From NCBI GenBank assembly GCA_030626025.1, contig DAOUPT010000020.1, positions 1 through 52,628 of the forward strand: DNA of 52,628 bases. The letters are read 5' to 3'. This document shows, in pieces, positions 33,688 through 42,689 of the stretch. The position numbers and the translations under genes were made by a program. Positions within the stretch are counted from its first letter, which is position 1. Each line of letters opens with the position of its first letter. The notes under the pieces are model-generated. The model was not told where the DNA came from and ran no database searches. It worked only from the letters and a program-made list of their open reading frames with translations. Source of the DNA: Anderseniella sp. (GTDB lineage: Bacteria > Pseudomonadota > Alphaproteobacteria > Rhizobiales > Aestuariivirgaceae).

Positions 33688-34746
33688 CTAAAGCCAAGCA
33701 TCAACATTGCTGCCGACTGCATTTCCTATGGAGTTAAAATTGTGTTTGGCGATCAGGTTTACAAGGTCTTTTGAAATTTTATCGGCCAGGGTCGGACCTT
33801 CATAAACCATGGCGGAATAAAGTTGGACCAAAGAGGCTCCAGCGCGAATTTTCTCAAATGACTGTTCAGCCGTAGCAACACCACCCACGCCGATGAGTGG
33901 CAATTTTCTTTTCGTCAACTTGCTGGCTTGTGCCAGCATGCGTGTAGACATTTCAAACAGCGGCTCACCCGACAAACCACCGGCCTCATTGCGCGATGGT
34001 GAGCGCAAACCTTCTCTCGACAAAGTCGTGTTTGAGATGATCAAGCCATCAACCGCCCCCGTCATGCAAACCTCACAGATATCAGCCAGCTCATCACTGA
34101 TCAAATCAGGGGCAATTTTCAGAAACATTGGCGTTTGGCTCGCCAATTGTTCACGGGCCTCATTCAGTCGATCAAGCAGGCTGGTTAATTCCTTGCGCGA
34201 TTGCATGCCACGCAAGCCCGGTGTGTTGGGCGAAGAGATGTTAACTGTTAGATAATCGGCAACCCGATGAAAAGTCTCAATTCCTTTAACATAATCGCGT
34301 TCGCGGTCTTGGGATAATTTATTGGCGCCAATATTGACCCCGACGATGCCATTGCGGCTCCGCGCTTGCAGGCGCCGCAAAACCACGTCATGGCCATGAT
34401 TGTTAAATCCCATGCGATTAATAACTGCCTTGTCCTCTGGCAGGCGGAACAATCTGGGTTTTTCGTTGCCCTCTTGCGGCAATGGCGTGACCGTACCGAT
34501 TTCGACAAAGCCAAACCCCTGCGCCAGCATTGCATCGGGTACTTCAGCATTTTTGTCAAACCCTGGCGCCAGTCCCACAGGATTGGGAAAAGACAACCCG
34601 CACAAGTCAACCTGCAAGCTGTCATGTTGAAATTTTGCCGGTGCAGGGAGTAGGCCGGACTTTAACGCCGCTATTGCTGCGCTATGTGCCTTCTCGGCAT
34701 CCATCAATCGAACCAGCGGCCCGACGATGTCAAATAAGCCAACCAT
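33688..34746 (-). CDS. pyrD: Dihydroorotate dehydrogenase (quinone), class 2
   Basis: 352 residues. It oxidises dihydroorotate to orotate with quinone, the fourth step of pyrimidine synthesis, at the inner membrane. The class 2 pattern is clear: an N-terminal membrane-associated helical pair (residues 1-40), GLAPGFDKNAEVPDAM, VINRMGFNNHG, the catalytic-serine region NISSPNTPGLR, FLKIAPDL, ISNTT, GGLSGEPLFE and LIGVGGVATAEQ. Its ATG shares one base with the stop of the DUF952 gene (TGATG), and the arsC-like gene follows. Confidence 0.95.
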   Translation of the reverse strand: MVGLFDIVGPLVRLMDAEKAHSAAIAALKSGLLPAPAKFQHDSLQVDLCGLSFPNPVGLAPGFDKNAEVPDAMLAQGFGFVEIGTVTPLPQEGNEKPRLFRLPEDKAVINRMGFNNHGHDVVLRRLQARSRNGIVGVNIGANKLSQDRERDYVKGIETFHRVADYLTVNISSPNTPGLRGMQSRKELTSLLDRLNEAREQLASQTPMFLKIAPDLISDELADICEVCMTGAVDGLIISNTTLSREGLRSPSRNEAGGLSGEPLFEMSTRMLAQASKLTKRKLPLIGVGGVATAEQSFEKIRAGASLVQLYSAMVYEGPTLADKISKDLVNLIAKHNFNSIGNAVGSNVDAWL

Positions 34747-35102
34747 CAGATTGCTTCCAGTTCGGGCAGATCAGGTAAAACGTGGCTATCATTCTCAAGC
34801 TGTATATCCTGTACACTGAGAGCATTGGTTACTGAAAGCGCCCCGTAAAGGTGAGGAAAAAGATCACCGCCCCGCGAACGCTCCCATTTAAGTAACTCAC
34901 CCAATGCAGCCCCATCCACTGTAACCAGCACAAGATCGATTTGCCCGGCAAAATGTTTGGCCAACGTTCCGACAAGTTGCTCTGCGGTGGAGAAATGGAT
35001 AAACCCGTCCCGCATATCATCTTGAGACCCTTTATAGGTCCCTGTTTCCTTCGCATGTGACCATTCGATACGGCCGCAGATTTTGTAGATCAATTGAGTC
35101 AT
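34746..35102 (-). CDS. DUF952 family protein
   Basis: 118 residues from the ATG at 35102, which gives the usual family start MTQLIYKICGRIEW; a TTG ten codons earlier is possible but has no ribosome-binding site. Family motifs: DGFIHFSTAEQLVGTLAKHF, LVLVTVD and GGDLFPHLYGALSV. The fold is small and probably enzymatic (related to ADP-ribose chemistry in some classifications), but the substrate is unknown. It is coupled to pyrD by a one-base overlap and is commonly found beside it in Alphaproteobacteria. Confidence 0.88.
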   Translation of the reverse strand: MTQLIYKICGRIEWSHAKETGTYKGSQDDMRDGFIHFSTAEQLVGTLAKHFAGQIDLVLVTVDGAALGELLKWERSRGGDLFPHLYGALSVTNALSVQDIQLENDSHVLPDLPELEAI

Positions 35103-35154
35103 GATGGCGCGAACATAGTCAGGATAGATCAAACCAACAAGGGAAAATCAGATA

Positions 35155-35184
35155 TTGGACACGGAAATCAATATAAGATATAAC
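35155..35184 (+). promoter_or_regulatory. Likely sigma-70 promoter of the S24 repressor gene
   Basis: TTGGAC (35155-35160) and TATAAC (35179-35184) are 18 bases apart and end 37 bases before the start codon. The surrounding sequence is A+T-rich with ATATAAGATATAA, so the repressor's own operator may overlap it. Confidence 0.45.
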
Positions 35185-35221
35185 ATCAAGAACAAACTAT
35201 GAATAGAATGTGGAGATGAAC

Positions 35222-35857
35222 ATGTTTACCAACAAGCAGATTTGGCATGCAATAGACCTGCTGGCCGCTCAAAAAAATCTGAGCCTTGCCGGTTTGGCCC
35301 GGGCAGGTGGGTTGGACGTGACCATTTTCAACTTTTCAAAACGCGTCGCGCCCGATGGCCGACCCCGTTGGCCCTCAACTCAAAGTCTCTCCAAAGTTTT
35401 GATGGCCACTGGTACCCCGATTGAAGTTTTTGCCGGTTTAATGAGCCAGCATAGTGGGTTTAAAACAACCGGTCCGACCATCCCGCTGATTGGAATGGCT
35501 CAGGCTGGAACCGGCGGATATTTTGACGATGCCGGGTTTCCGGTTGGTGGTGGCTGGGAGGAAATCAGCCTGCCGCAGGTCAATGACGAAAACGCCTATG
35601 CTCTTGAGGTCAGCGGTGATAGTATGGAACCGGTTTACCGGCAGGGTGATATCCTGATTGTCTCACCCAATGCAAACTGTCGGCGCGGTGATCGCGTCGT
35701 TGCCAAAACCTTTGCCGGACAGGTGCTGTTCAAAACCCTCAAACGCCAGACCGCCAAAACTATCGAACTGGCATCGTTCAATCCCGAACATGATGACCTG
35801 ACCTTTGCGCTGGATGAAATGGACTGGATTGCCCGGGTTTTATGGGTCAGTCAGTAA
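35222..35857 (+). CDS. LexA-like S24 self-cleaving transcriptional regulator
   Basis: 211 residues from the ATG at 35222, with GGAG 8 bases upstream; an ATG two codons earlier is possible. The N-terminal helix-turn-helix (residues 1-65) is of a phage-repressor or XRE-like type, not LexA winged-helix. The S24 domain has a cleavage-like AQAG near residue 95, the nucleophile in [15 protein letters not shown] and the general-base lysine in [10 protein letters not shown]. It may regulate damage-responsive or envelope genes. It overlaps the convergent lysK by 11 bases, and no phage genes are near, so it is probably a chromosomal regulator. Confidence 0.85.
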   Translation: MFTNKQIWHAIDLLAAQKNLSLAGLARAGGLDVTIFNFSKRVAPDGRPRWPSTQSLSKVLMATGTPIEVFAGLMSQHSGFKTTGPTIPLIGMAQAGTGGYFDDAGFPVGGGWEEISLPQVNDENAYALEVSGDSMEPVYRQGDILIVSPNANCRRGDRVVAKTFAGQVLFKTLKRQTAKTIELASFNPEHDDLTFALDEMDWIARVLWVSQ

Positions 35858-37463
35858 CCAGTTCACCGGCCAAACCCTTGGCAATCAACTCTCTGGTTTC
35901 CTCTAATCCATAAAGTGCTGCAAATGAACCAAATCGCGGCCCTTGTTTTTGCCCGAGCAGCACTTCATAAAGCGCTCCGAACCAGGACCGTAACGGATCA
36001 AAGTCATGCTCTTTGCCAACCGCATAAACAACGCTCTGCACAGCCTCGCCATCGCTGTCTGATGTTAGTCCGGCCAGTCGTTCCGACAGATCTTGCAGCG
36101 CTTTTGTCTCCTGATCATCGGGCAAACGGAATGACTTGGTCGGTTTAACAAAGTCAACAAAATAGTTGATGGCATACCCCACCATTTTATCCAGATCAGG
36201 GTGTGTTTCAGGGCTTGTTCCGGGTGCGTAACGTTCAATAAAACCCCATAAAACCTCACTGTCATGCGCATTGGAAGCACTGACGAGGTTGAGCAAAAGG
36301 GCAAAGCTGACCGGCATTCCTCCTTGCGGGATTTCACCACCATGAATGTGCCAGACCGGATTGTTGATTTGTTGTTTCAAATCCTGACGCTCAAATCCAC
36401 TCAGGTGAGAAAAATACTCATCGACATTTTTGGGAATGATATCAAAGTACAACCGCTTGGCCGTCATTGGTTTTTGATACATGAACAATTGCAGGCTTTC
36501 CGGTGAAGCATAGCGCAACCATTCGTCAATAGTCAGACCATTGCCGATCGATTTGGAAATTTTGCGGCCCTGATCGTCAAGGAACAATTCATAATTAAAC
36601 CCTTCAGGTGGTTGCGAACCCAGTACCCGGCAGATTTTGTTGCCGGTTTTAACCGAGTCGATAAGGTCTTTACCGGCCATTTCATAATCAACACCAAGCG
36701 CATGCCAGCGCATGGCCCAATCCGGTTTCCATTGTAGTTTACACGCCCCGCCGGTCACCGGTGTTTCGTATAATTTGCCGGTGTCAGGATCGCGCCAGAC
36801 GATTGTTCCAGCTGCTGCATTAACCTCTTCCATCGGCACCTGCATGACGATCTCGGTTTCGGGATGAATTGGCAAAAACGGCGAATAGGTTTGTGAACGT
36901 TCGTCACGCAAGGTGGCCAGCATGATTTTCATCACCTCGTCGTATTTTTCCAGCACCCGCATTATTCCGGCATCAAAACGTCCCGATTTATAGCAATCGG
37001 TCGAGGAAACAAATTCATAATCAAAGCCAAAATCATCAAGAAACGCCTGCAGGCGGGCATTGTTGTGGGCTCCGAAGCTGTCATGAGTCCCGAACGGATC
37101 AGGGATATTGGTCAGTGCCTTACCCAGATTGTCTTGCAACACCGCCTTGTTTTCAATATTGGTTGGCACCTTGCGCAGGCCATCCATATCATCAGAAAAA
37201 CACAGCAAGCGTGTTGGTATATCGCTCATGGTTTCAAAGGCATGACGCACCATGGAAGTGCGCGAAACCTCACCAAATGTGCCGATGTGCGGCAGGCCAG
37301 AGGGCCCGTAGCCGGTTTCAAAAATGATCTCTTTGGGCGCCTTGCCGCCTTGCTTGATCTGTCTTTCAACGCGCTTCAAAAGCTTGGTTGCCTCGACAAA
37401 TGGCCAGGCTTTGGAAATTAGGGCTTCAGCGCGCAAGGCGGGATCTACTGTTTTTGAGGTCAT
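35847..37463 (-). CDS. lysK: Lysine--tRNA ligase, class I
   Basis: 538 residues. It is a class I aminoacyl-tRNA synthetase: the HIGH-type motif in [14 protein letters not shown], the KMSKS-type motif in [11 protein letters not shown], and the class I LysRS-specific segments [15 protein letters not shown] and [16 protein letters not shown]. It charges tRNA-Lys. Most bacteria use the unrelated class II enzyme, whereas many Alphaproteobacteria have only this type. It is divergent from the DinG-like gene and overlaps the S24 gene at the 3' end. Confidence 0.95.
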   Translation of the reverse strand: MTSKTVDPALRAEALISKAWPFVEATKLLKRVERQIKQGGKAPKEIIFETGYGPSGLPHIGTFGEVSRTSMVRHAFETMSDIPTRLLCFSDDMDGLRKVPTNIENKAVLQDNLGKALTNIPDPFGTHDSFGAHNNARLQAFLDDFGFDYEFVSSTDCYKSGRFDAGIMRVLEKYDEVMKIMLATLRDERSQTYSPFLPIHPETEIVMQVPMEEVNAAAGTIVWRDPDTGKLYETPVTGGACKLQWKPDWAMRWHALGVDYEMAGKDLIDSVKTGNKICRVLGSQPPEGFNYELFLDDQGRKISKSIGNGLTIDEWLRYASPESLQLFMYQKPMTAKRLYFDIIPKNVDEYFSHLSGFERQDLKQQINNPVWHIHGGEIPQGGMPVSFALLLNLVSASNAHDSEVLWGFIERYAPGTSPETHPDLDKMVGYAINYFVDFVKPTKSFRLPDDQETKALQDLSERLAGLTSDSDGEAVQSVVYAVGKEHDFDPLRSWFGALYEVLLGQKQGPRFGSFAALYGLEETRELIAKGLAGELVTD

Positions 37464-37587
37464 TTTGTTTAACTACTGCTTGTGTTTGTGGCAGGTTGGC
37501 AAAGCTAAAAGATTCGCCACCAATTGATTGTTTTATTGTTTGTCAAAAATGTCTGACCCAGAAGCCAACAAATTTCAAGAGACAAAT

Positions 37588-40413
37588 ATGCCCTCACTAG
37601 CGCACCCTGTGGTGATTGCGGATGTTTCTGGTGCCGTTGTCTGGCAACACGCTGGTAATGAGAGTGGTGATGAGCAAAGGCTTGGCCGGGCTGAGGCGAT
37701 TAAGTTTCTTGGCCAAAACCAGAGCATTATCTGCCACGCGACCTATCTGGTCGAGCGTCTTGGTTCGGGTAAAAACAGTGACATGCAGGCCCTGCAGCGG
37801 GCGCGTGATACCCGCCATTTTGATGTTTGTGAGTTGTTTGCCTTTGCCGTGCCGGGGATCACGACAACCCCGACGCCGACAGGTTTGGCAAAAGCTTTAG
37901 GCCTTCAAGTTCAAATTTTACAAGCTGAAACGCTAAAAAGCGTTGTAGATAACCTCCTGACCCGGCTTTCGTCACCGCGCTATCCCAATATTCGCGAAGC
38001 TGCAGAAATTGCCAATTTTCTCAAACGGGGAAAATGGCCGTGGGCCGACGTCGTTCTCAATGCATTTCGAGCCAGCACGCCCGATTTGAAACTTAATGAT
38101 TTCATCACTGGCCTTAATGTCTGGGACCGGTTGGAAGAGTGGGAGGACGAAGGCCCACGTCCGCCTGGCAGTCATCAACCTGTTACGGCCAATGAGAGCA
38201 GGCAATTTCTCAGAGAAATTTTGGGAAGTGAGGCTGAACGTCGCAGCACGCAGTATGAATATTGCGAGGAAGTGACAGGCGCCTTTCAAGCCCGCCAGCA
38301 GCGAACTGAAAACCATATCGTATTGGCCGAAGCGGGAACCGGGCTTGGTAAAACCCTTGGCTATCTTGCTCCGTCTTACTTATGGGCTGAGCGCAACAAG
38401 TCCCCGGTATGGATATCCACCTATACCAAAAACCTTCAACGCCAGCTTGAGCAGGAGACCCACCGGGTCATTCCCGACCCGGCAGAGCGCCGTCGCAAGG
38501 TGGTTATCCGCAAGGGCAGGGAAAACTACCTATGTCTGCTAAACACCCAGGAAGCATTCGCCCGGATGACCGCAACCAATCCCAAAACCGCCCTGATGGC
38601 TGGTTTGGTGGCCCGCTGGGCACGATATTCGCGCGATGGTGATATGGTTGGTGGTGATTTCCCTGCCTGGCTGATGAGCTTGTTTTTTCCCGAAAGAGTA
38701 CGCGAAGGCCGTACTGTGACGCCGATGTCACTTGGCCTCACTGATCGCCGCGGCGAGTGCATTTTCGCCGCCTGCCCGCATTACCGCAAGTGTTTCATCG
38801 AAAAAACCATTCGCGCTGCCAAGCACGCTGATCTTGTGATCGCCAATCACGCGCTGGTCATGCATCAGGCTGTCCTCGAGCAGGCTCTAGGTCCCGCAAC
38901 AACAGATCAGCAAGAAGAACAGGAAAGCCCCGGTTTCCGCCGTCTGGTTTTTGATGAGGGCCACCATTTGTTCGATGCCGCCGACAATGCTTTTTCGGCT
39001 CATATCACCGGCATGGAAACTGCCGAACTCAGGCGTTGGGTGCGTGGAGCCGAAAACCAGCGTCGGCGGGGCAGGTCCCTGAATGATCGCCTGGCCGAGT
39101 TGATTGACGATGATGAACAGGCCGAAAAGGGCTTGCGGCAAATCGAAAAATCATCCCTTTGCCTGCCCGGCCCGGGCTGGCAGGCTCGAATTGAGTCTGG
39201 CTTGGGGGAGGGGGCAACCGAAAAGTTCCTGCAAGGCGTACGCCAGCAGGTGATGGCGCGAACCGATGGTCGTTATGGCGGTCATCGTCTGGAAACCGAC
39301 TGCCGCCCGTTGATAGACGATTTGGCTGGCCAAGCCGGAACGCTGGCAGCAGCGCTGATCGATCTGAAACGGCCACTTGTGGCTCTTGCAAACTCGCTGA
39401 TGAAAAAGCTTGATACCGAAGCAGCAGAACTTGATACCTCAGAACGCATTCGCATTGAGGCGTTGGCTCGTTCCCTGCAGCGCCGCAGCCAGTTGATGTT
39501 GTCGGGCTGGATCGACATGCTGGGCCGGTTGGTTGAAGAAATCGACTCAGGTTTTGTTGAGTGGTTCGCTGTCGACTATCAGTTTGGCCGCGAGTTTGAC
39601 TTTGGTATGCATTCCCATTGGGTAGACCCCAGCCTGCCGTTGGCCAGTGCAGTTTTGGCGCCAGCTGATGGTATTGTCATTACCTCGGCAACGCTTAAAG
39701 ATCGCCCGCCACAGGCACCTGATGATTGGGAAAATGCCGAAATGCGAACCGGTGCCATACATCTGCCCTACAGTGTGCATCGCGTTGCCCATATTTCGCC
39801 GTTTGACTATCACGCCAATGCAAGGATTATCGTCGTCAATGATATGGGCCGCGATAATATGGACCATCTGGCCGCCGCCTATCGTGAACTTTTTATCGCA
39901 GCCGGGGGTGGGGCGCTCGGGTTGTTTACCGCCATTTCGAGATTACGAGCGGTGCATAATCGTCTGGTCGACCCTTTGCTTGAAGCTGGATATCCGCTTT
40001 TTGCCCAGCATGTGGATCCGATAGATACCGGGACATTGGTCGATATGTTCCGGGCCGAAGAAAATGCCTGTCTGCTTGGAACCGACGCGGTTCGTGACGG
40101 GGTTGATGTGCCCGGTTCATCCTTGCGGTTGATTGTTCAGGATCGGGTACCGTGGGGCCAGCCGACAATTCTTGAGCGGGCCCGGCGCAAGGCCTTTGGT
40201 GGTGCTGCCTGGCAGGACATGATTGTCCGCCTGCGCCTGCGTCAGGCTTTTGGGCGCTTGATTCGGCGTAAAACCGACCGCGGCATATTTGTCATCCTCG
40301 ACAATCGTCTGGCCTCGCGCTTTGCCACGGCCTTTCCTGATGGTATGGAAATTGAGCGCATGGGGTTGGTAGACGCCTTGGAACAAGTCAAACAGTTTAC
40401 GAATGCCGGATAA
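37588..40413 (+). CDS. DinG-like ATP-dependent DNA helicase with Fe-S cluster
   Basis: 941 residues from the ATG at 37588 (AGAGA upstream); in-frame starts at 37549 and 37528 lack a ribosome-binding site. Residues 1-210 form the N-terminal domain common in alphaproteobacterial homologues. The helicase core has Walker A EAGTGLGKTLGYL, the four-cysteine Fe-S pattern (NYLCLLNT, then GECIFAACPHYRKC), the DEAH-like FDEGHHLF, SATLKDRPP and motif VI RQAFGRLIRRK. It is an XPD/DinG-type 5'-3' helicase likely acting in repair or R-loop removal. It is divergent from lysK. Confidence 0.9.
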   Translation: MPSLAHPVVIADVSGAVVWQHAGNESGDEQRLGRAEAIKFLGQNQSIICHATYLVERLGSGKNSDMQALQRARDTRHFDVCELFAFAVPGITTTPTPTGLAKALGLQVQILQAETLKSVVDNLLTRLSSPRYPNIREAAEIANFLKRGKWPWADVVLNAFRASTPDLKLNDFITGLNVWDRLEEWEDEGPRPPGSHQPVTANESRQFLREILGSEAERRSTQYEYCEEVTGAFQARQQRTENHIVLAEAGTGLGKTLGYLAPSYLWAERNKSPVWISTYTKNLQRQLEQETHRVIPDPAERRRKVVIRKGRENYLCLLNTQEAFARMTATNPKTALMAGLVARWARYSRDGDMVGGDFPAWLMSLFFPERVREGRTVTPMSLGLTDRRGECIFAACPHYRKCFIEKTIRAAKHADLVIANHALVMHQAVLEQALGPATTDQQEEQESPGFRRLVFDEGHHLFDAADNAFSAHITGMETAELRRWVRGAENQRRRGRSLNDRLAELIDDDEQAEKGLRQIEKSSLCLPGPGWQARIESGLGEGATEKFLQGVRQQVMARTDGRYGGHRLETDCRPLIDDLAGQAGTLAAALIDLKRPLVALANSLMKKLDTEAAELDTSERIRIEALARSLQRRSQLMLSGWIDMLGRLVEEIDSGFVEWFAVDYQFGREFDFGMHSHWVDPSLPLASAVLAPADGIVITSATLKDRPPQAPDDWENAEMRTGAIHLPYSVHRVAHISPFDYHANARIIVVNDMGRDNMDHLAAAYRELFIAAGGGALGLFTAISRLRAVHNRLVDPLLEAGYPLFAQHVDPIDTGTLVDMFRAEENACLLGTDAVRDGVDVPGSSLRLIVQDRVPWGQPTILERARRKAFGGAAWQDMIVRLRLRQAFGRLIRRKTDRGIFVILDNRLASRFATAFPDGMEIERMGLVDALEQVKQFTNAG

Positions 40414-40446
40414 GCATTTATAGATTTGACATGAGGATTAGTGGAC

Positions 40447-40555
40447 GCGAAAAAACTATGCTATCGCGTAGTGTTTTTAAGGACTAGCGCCATTATGCTG
40501 GAAGCATGTGTTACATGACGCGGCGCGCAGCCCGCGTGGCGCCTGAACGCACACA
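40447..40555. repeat. Mosaic hairpin repeat, type B copy 2
   Basis: aaaaaactatgc / gcgtagtgttttt form a near-perfect stem around TATC (40450-40478), followed by aaggactagcgccatt as in copy 1 (10308-10415). The second half holds atgct/agcat around GGA, and catgt/acatg around GTT. It ends 45 bases before the TerB-like gene. Confidence 0.78.
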
Positions 40556-40599
40556 AAAGGGCCATCTTTTTTGGTCCTTGATATTAAGAGAGCACAAAA

Positions 40600-41013
40600 A
40601 TGGACAATACTGTAAGCCTGCATCAGGCACTGATTTATGCAATGGTCACCATCACTGCCGTTGATGCAAAAGTTGGTGATCTTGAATTGACCCGCATTGG
40701 GCGACTGGTGCAAAATTTACCGGTTTTTAAAAACTTCGATCCCGAGCGCCTAACCCATGTGACGCAGGAATGTGCCGAGATGCTACAGGTTGACGGGGGA
40801 CTTGATGCCGTTCTTGCCCTCATTGGTCAGGCTGTGCCGTCCGGGTTGACTGAAACGGCCTATGCGCTGGCAGTGGAAATTGCCGTAGCTGATCTTAACA
40901 TCGCTCGCGAAGAGGTTCGTTTTCTGGCTCGTCTGCGCGATGCGCTTGGATTGGACAAGCTGATCACCTCAGCTATTGAACGCAGCGCGACAGCACGTTA
41001 TCAAAGCGCCTGA
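40600..41013 (+). CDS. TerB-family (tellurite resistance-like) cytoplasmic protein
   Basis: 137 residues, all helical. The TerB-like pattern is seen in ALIYAMVTITAVDAKVGDLE, LVQNLPVFKNFD, then ETAYALAVEIAVADLNIARE and EVRFLARLRDALGLD, with acidic pairs (VDAKVGDLE and VADLNIAREE) that may bind a divalent metal. Stand-alone members are widespread and not linked to tellurite in most hosts. A type B hairpin repeat lies upstream. It overlaps the convergent hydrolase gene by 13 bases. Confidence 0.85.
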   Translation: MDNTVSLHQALIYAMVTITAVDAKVGDLELTRIGRLVQNLPVFKNFDPERLTHVTQECAEMLQVDGGLDAVLALIGQAVPSGLTETAYALAVEIAVADLNIAREEVRFLARLRDALGLDKLITSAIERSATARYQSA

Positions 41014-41642
41014 TTTTTCATAAAAACGGCTACCGCATCAGCTGCGCTTTGCCAATTGTCCTGACGTGTCAGGCCCGAGCGCTTTGGCGGGGCCATATCG
41101 TGATTGCCAAAGGGGGCCCAGTGAAATTGAAAACTGGCGGGCAGGGCATATTGCTCAATTTCTGGTCGCTTGCCAAAGGGGTCATTCTCGCCCTGGCAAA
41201 TCAGGCTTGGGCAAGTGTAGTCGGCAAAATGGGCCGTGCGCAATTTGTCCGGTTTGCCCGGTGGATGAAACGGATAGCCAAGGCAAACCAGTCCGGCGAT
41301 TTTGCCGTCACCAAAACATTGCTGAGCCATCATGCTGGCAACCCGCCCACCGAGCGACTTGCCTCCTATAAAAATTGCCCTGTTGGCATTTTGTGCCCTG
41401 ATTTGTTCCAGTGCCACAGTAAATTCTTGTATCAGTTTTTCTGCCCTGGGCGGTGGTGGTTTTTTACCGGTGGTCCGGCGTCCGGCCATAAAGGCAAATT
41501 CAAACCGTGCAACGCCGATACCGTTAGCAACCGCATAAGTTGTAAACTCATTCATAAAATCGGTATCCATCGGTGCGCCAGACCCGTGTGTCAGCAATAG
41601 TGTAGGGGCATTTTTAGGGCCATCAAGCAGGAACTCGATCAT
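41001..41642 (-). CDS. Alpha/beta hydrolase (KANL3/Tex30-like family)
   Basis: 213 residues. The pattern TLLLTHGSGAPMDTDFM, the nucleophile elbow IGGKSLGGRVASM, the acid in CQGENDPFG and the base in GNHDM give a full Ser-Asp-His triad. FEFAFMAGRRTTGKKPPPPR is typical of the Tex30/KANL3-type bacterial group. The substrate is unknown. The ATG overlaps the stop of the binding-protein gene upstream by 4 bases (ATGA), so the two are co-translated. Confidence 0.9.
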   Translation of the reverse strand: MIEFLLDGPKNAPTLLLTHGSGAPMDTDFMNEFTTYAVANGIGVARFEFAFMAGRRTTGKKPPPPRAEKLIQEFTVALEQIRAQNANRAIFIGGKSLGGRVASMMAQQCFGDGKIAGLVCLGYPFHPPGKPDKLRTAHFADYTCPSLICQGENDPFGKRPEIEQYALPASFQFHWAPFGNHDMAPPKRSGLTRQDNWQSAADAVAVFMKNQAL

Positions 41643-42589
41643 GTTGACTTCTCTTTCGCTATGTTGCCTTTCCAGGGGCTAAGCGGGAAATACTGCCGAA
41701 AAATTTTGTTGTAACGACCCGAAATTTGCAAACGGTCAAGAGCATGATCGAGCAAATCGCGAAGTTTGCGGTTGTCGCGTTTTACAGCGATTGCCATCGG
41801 CCGACTGAACGTTGCAGGCTCCAGATAGGCGTCACCGATCAAATGGCAGCAGTTTTTTGACTTGGCACCTTTGACCCAGAACATCAATTGCAAGGAATCA
41901 CCAAACAGCGCATCAACCGCCCCGGTTCGCAATCCTTCCTGCGCATCACTGGGCGTATCAAATGCACGAATTTTGGAACGTCGGAAGTTTTCGGTCAAAA
42001 ACCGGGCATGGTGTGTGCCAACAACAACCCCAAGACGCTTGCCAGCCAGCGCCCGAACGTCATTGTTTTTGATTGACATCGATTGGCGCACCGCAAAGCG
42101 GGCAGAAAACCGATAATAGGGCCGGGTAAAGGAAAGCTCCTGTGCGGTTGCTGAACTCTCGCGTAACCCGGTGATCACAGCATCTGCTTCTTTTGTCTCA
42201 ACTGCCTTGTTTGCCTGATCAAACGGTTTGACCATAAACAGGCATTCGACCCGCAAAGTCCGGCAAACAGAATTGGCAATGGCTATGTTGAAGCCGGTAA
42301 GCGCGCCGTTGCTGGTGCGATAACTAAAGGGAGGAAAATCATCAGTAACCACAAAACGGATGACCGGGTAAGCTTTGAAATCGGGATCCTTTTTAGACGG
42401 ATCAATATGCCGGAACAGGGGCACCGCGACAGGTTGTTTAGCGGCTGTTTCTTGTGCAAAGACCGATGGCCCCATTGCACCCGATACAGTTGCAACTGAC
42501 AGGCAAGAGGCAACAAGCACGCCAACTGCTGGCAACGATTTATTTCGACTGACCCCGGACAAAATGCACCCTTTTTCTGGCAAAAACAC
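41639..42589 (-). CDS. Family 3 extracellular solute-binding protein
   Basis: 316 residues from a GTG; the start is uncertain because no strong ribosome-binding site is seen, and a TTG at 42562 is an alternative. A signal-like segment (VGVLVASCLSVATVSG, then SVFAQ) is followed by the binding fold: RFVVTDDFPPFSYRTSNGAL, GFNIAIANSVC, DAVITGLRES, SFTRPYYRFSARFAV, LAGKRLGVVVGTHHARFL, AVDALFGDS and ISGRYNKIF. Such proteins bind amino acids or related small molecules for ABC uptake. No permease or ATPase gene is nearby, so it may serve sensing or a distant transporter. Confidence 0.88.
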   Translation of the reverse strand: MFLPEKGCILSGVSRNKSLPAVGVLVASCLSVATVSGAMGPSVFAQETAAKQPVAVPLFRHIDPSKKDPDFKAYPVIRFVVTDDFPPFSYRTSNGALTGFNIAIANSVCRTLRVECLFMVKPFDQANKAVETKEADAVITGLRESSATAQELSFTRPYYRFSARFAVRQSMSIKNNDVRALAGKRLGVVVGTHHARFLTENFRRSKIRAFDTPSDAQEGLRTGAVDALFGDSLQLMFWVKGAKSKNCCHLIGDAYLEPATFSRPMAIAVKRDNRKLRDLLDHALDRLQISGRYNKIFRQYFPLSPWKGNIAKEKST

Positions 42590-42689
42590 TCAGGACTAGA
42601 TTTGCCATATGAGGCAAACACTTGCCAGCGATTTCTTTTGTCGATTTTTTAATTGACCATTTGAGAGAATAAGTCTTGAATAGTGCAAT

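Noticed and set aside
35222-35857. LexA itself
   Set aside because: The N-terminal domain is not the LexA winged helix and the protein lacks LexA's typical start.
41049-41600. Plus-strand frame of 183 codons over the hydrolase gene
   Set aside because: The minus-strand hydrolase has a complete catalytic triad and coupled start; the opposite frame has no family features.
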